35,238 bases of DNA from Clostridium sp. E02 (GTDB lineage Bacteria; Bacillota; Clostridia; Lachnospirales; Lachnospiraceae), in assembly GCF_003833015.1 (NCBI RefSeq), contig NZ_RJLQ01000029.1:1-35238 (forward strand), in the 5' to 3' direction. Positions 34,435 through 35,238 of this stretch are shown in pieces. Numbering within the stretch: position 1 is the stretch's first letter; each line of letters opens with the position of its first letter. The notes under the pieces were generated by a model that saw only the letters and a program-made list of their open reading frames with translations, searched no databases and was not told where the DNA came from. The position numbers and the translations under genes are program-made.

Positions 34435-35238
34435 ATGCGAATAACTAACAACACCAATGGTAATTATACTCCACGTCAGTTGAAATTACCATTGGATATT
34501 GAAAAATTAATTGATATTTCTGATCCGGTATACACTTTCTGTGAGGTGATGGATCACATCGACCTATCAAAATATTTTGTAAAGAAAGGATACAAAACAG
34601 GTCGCCCAAGATGTGAGGAACAGAAACTCCTTAAAGTGATACTCTTTGCTTTCATGGAGCACGGAATTAGTTCTCTGCGAGAAATGGAAAAACTTTGTAG
34701 GAACGATATACGATATATGTATCTTCTTGCTGATATGAAGGCGCCTTCTTTTGCAACGTTTGGTAATCTTATCCGCAATGAACTAACGAATTCCATAGAG
34801 CAGATTTTTATTGACGTAAACTGTTACCTTTTTGAAAAGGATCATGTGGATCTGCAGCATACTTACATAGATGGAACAAAAATGGAAGCAAATGCTAACC
34901 GCTATACCTGGGTATGGAAAAAATCATGTCTTCGAAACCGTGATAAGGTTTTTGAAAAACTTTCTGTATTGATTGATTCTATGAATACAAGTGTACTAAA
35001 TTATCTGGAAATAAAACTGGAGAAACGTAATGAATATGCCATCGATTATGTCGCAGAATTACTCGAAAGATACAAAAGTGCAACTGCTCTGGATTGTACA
35101 AAGTTTGTATCGGGAATCGGACACCGCAAAAGTATGGAACAGCGTCAATATCAGGAAATGCAAGGTTACCTGGAACGTCTGAAATCATACGCAAAACACA
35201 TAGAAGTATGCGGAGAAAAACGAAACAGCTATTCGAAA
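34435..35238 (+). CDS. IS1182 family transposase, truncated by window end
   Basis: Open frame of 268 codons running off the window edge. The N-terminal DUF772-type domain is visible in RQLKLPLDIEKLIDISDPVY, GRPRCEEQKLLKVILFAFMEHGISSLREMEKLC and FATFGNLIRNEL. The first catalytic aspartate of the DDE domain is in HTYIDGTKMEANANRYTWVWKKS. The remaining catalytic residues lie beyond the window. The ATG has no ribosome binding site and lies about 6 nt behind the -10 box, so a leaderless message is likely. No frameshift is seen in the part present. Confidence 0.9.
   Translation, partial: MRITNNTNGNYTPRQLKLPLDIEKLIDISDPVYTFCEVMDHIDLSKYFVKKGYKTGRPRCEEQKLLKVILFAFMEHGISSLREMEKLCRNDIRYMYLLADMKAPSFATFGNLIRNELTNSIEQIFIDVNCYLFEKDHVDLQHTYIDGTKMEANANRYTWVWKKSCLRNRDKVFEKLSVLIDSMNTSVLNYLEIKLEKRNEYAIDYVAELLERYKSATALDCTKFVSGIGHRKSMEQRQYQEMQGYLERLKSYAKHIEVCGEKRNSYSK

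Larger units (their letters stand above)
34360..35238 (+). mobile_element. IS1182-type insertion sequence, left part
   Basis: The element begins about 34360 with GGGGCTGTAAAAAAACTCCC, like the terminal repeats of this IS group. It contains a strong hairpin, an extended -10 promoter and the transposase. The right end lies outside the window, so the target duplication cannot be checked. Bases 34261-34359 before it hold nothing I recognise. Confidence 0.75.

Overview
The window looks like a chromosome segment of a low-GC Gram-positive anaerobe, most likely a Clostridia/Lachnospiraceae-type Firmicute. The evidence is strong AAGGAGG-type ribosome binding sites, TTGACA/TATAAT promoters, hairpin-plus-U-run terminators, MutS2, a YhaM-like exonuclease, a PIN-PhoH protein, OmpR-type two-component pairs with large sensors, and a LicT-type antitermination leader. 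The genus cannot be fixed from sequence alone.

Layout. 140-2287 (+): Lrp/AsnC regulator, class I aminotransferase and TrmL. 2379-6573 (+): a three-gene monosaccharide ABC importer (ChvE/MmsA/MmsB type) with its promoter, an internal hairpin and a terminator. 6607-8277 (+): PIN-PhoH ATPase and a small membrane protein. 8282-14570 (mainly -): mutS2, an OmpR-type response regulator and its probable histidine kinase. The regulator and kinase are split by an oppositely oriented ECF sigma/anti-sigma pair, and the split is flanked by 26-bp near-identical direct repeats. 14867-17170 (+): a PDZ protein with a trypsin-like domain that has lost its catalytic triad, then YhaM. 17411-20306 (+): a second two-component system. 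20411-21562 (+): nagA. 21631-26357 (+): a beta-glucoside module with LicT-type antiterminator, its RAT/terminator leader, PTS EIIBCA, GH1 6-phospho-beta-glucosidase and an HPr-like protein with Asn at the regulatory serine position.

The most unusual part is 26409-34260. A consensus sigma-A promoter sits between two LexA-type SOS boxes. It precedes a phage-tail-fibre-like protein, a protein with about twelve Trp-rich repeats inserted in an FnIII-like domain and followed by a cohesin-like domain, an 1806-residue Rhs protein with a DUF4474-like C-terminal tip, and a DUF5104-like lipoprotein that is the probable immunity protein. The lipoprotein's natural GTG start and ribosome binding site are out of frame by one base in an A7 tract. 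The layout resembles a DNA-damage-inducible polymorphic toxin locus built with phage-tail parts. The window ends inside an IS1182-type insertion sequence.

All family names rest on motif recognition by eye; no database search was run. No rRNA, tRNA or CRISPR array was seen.
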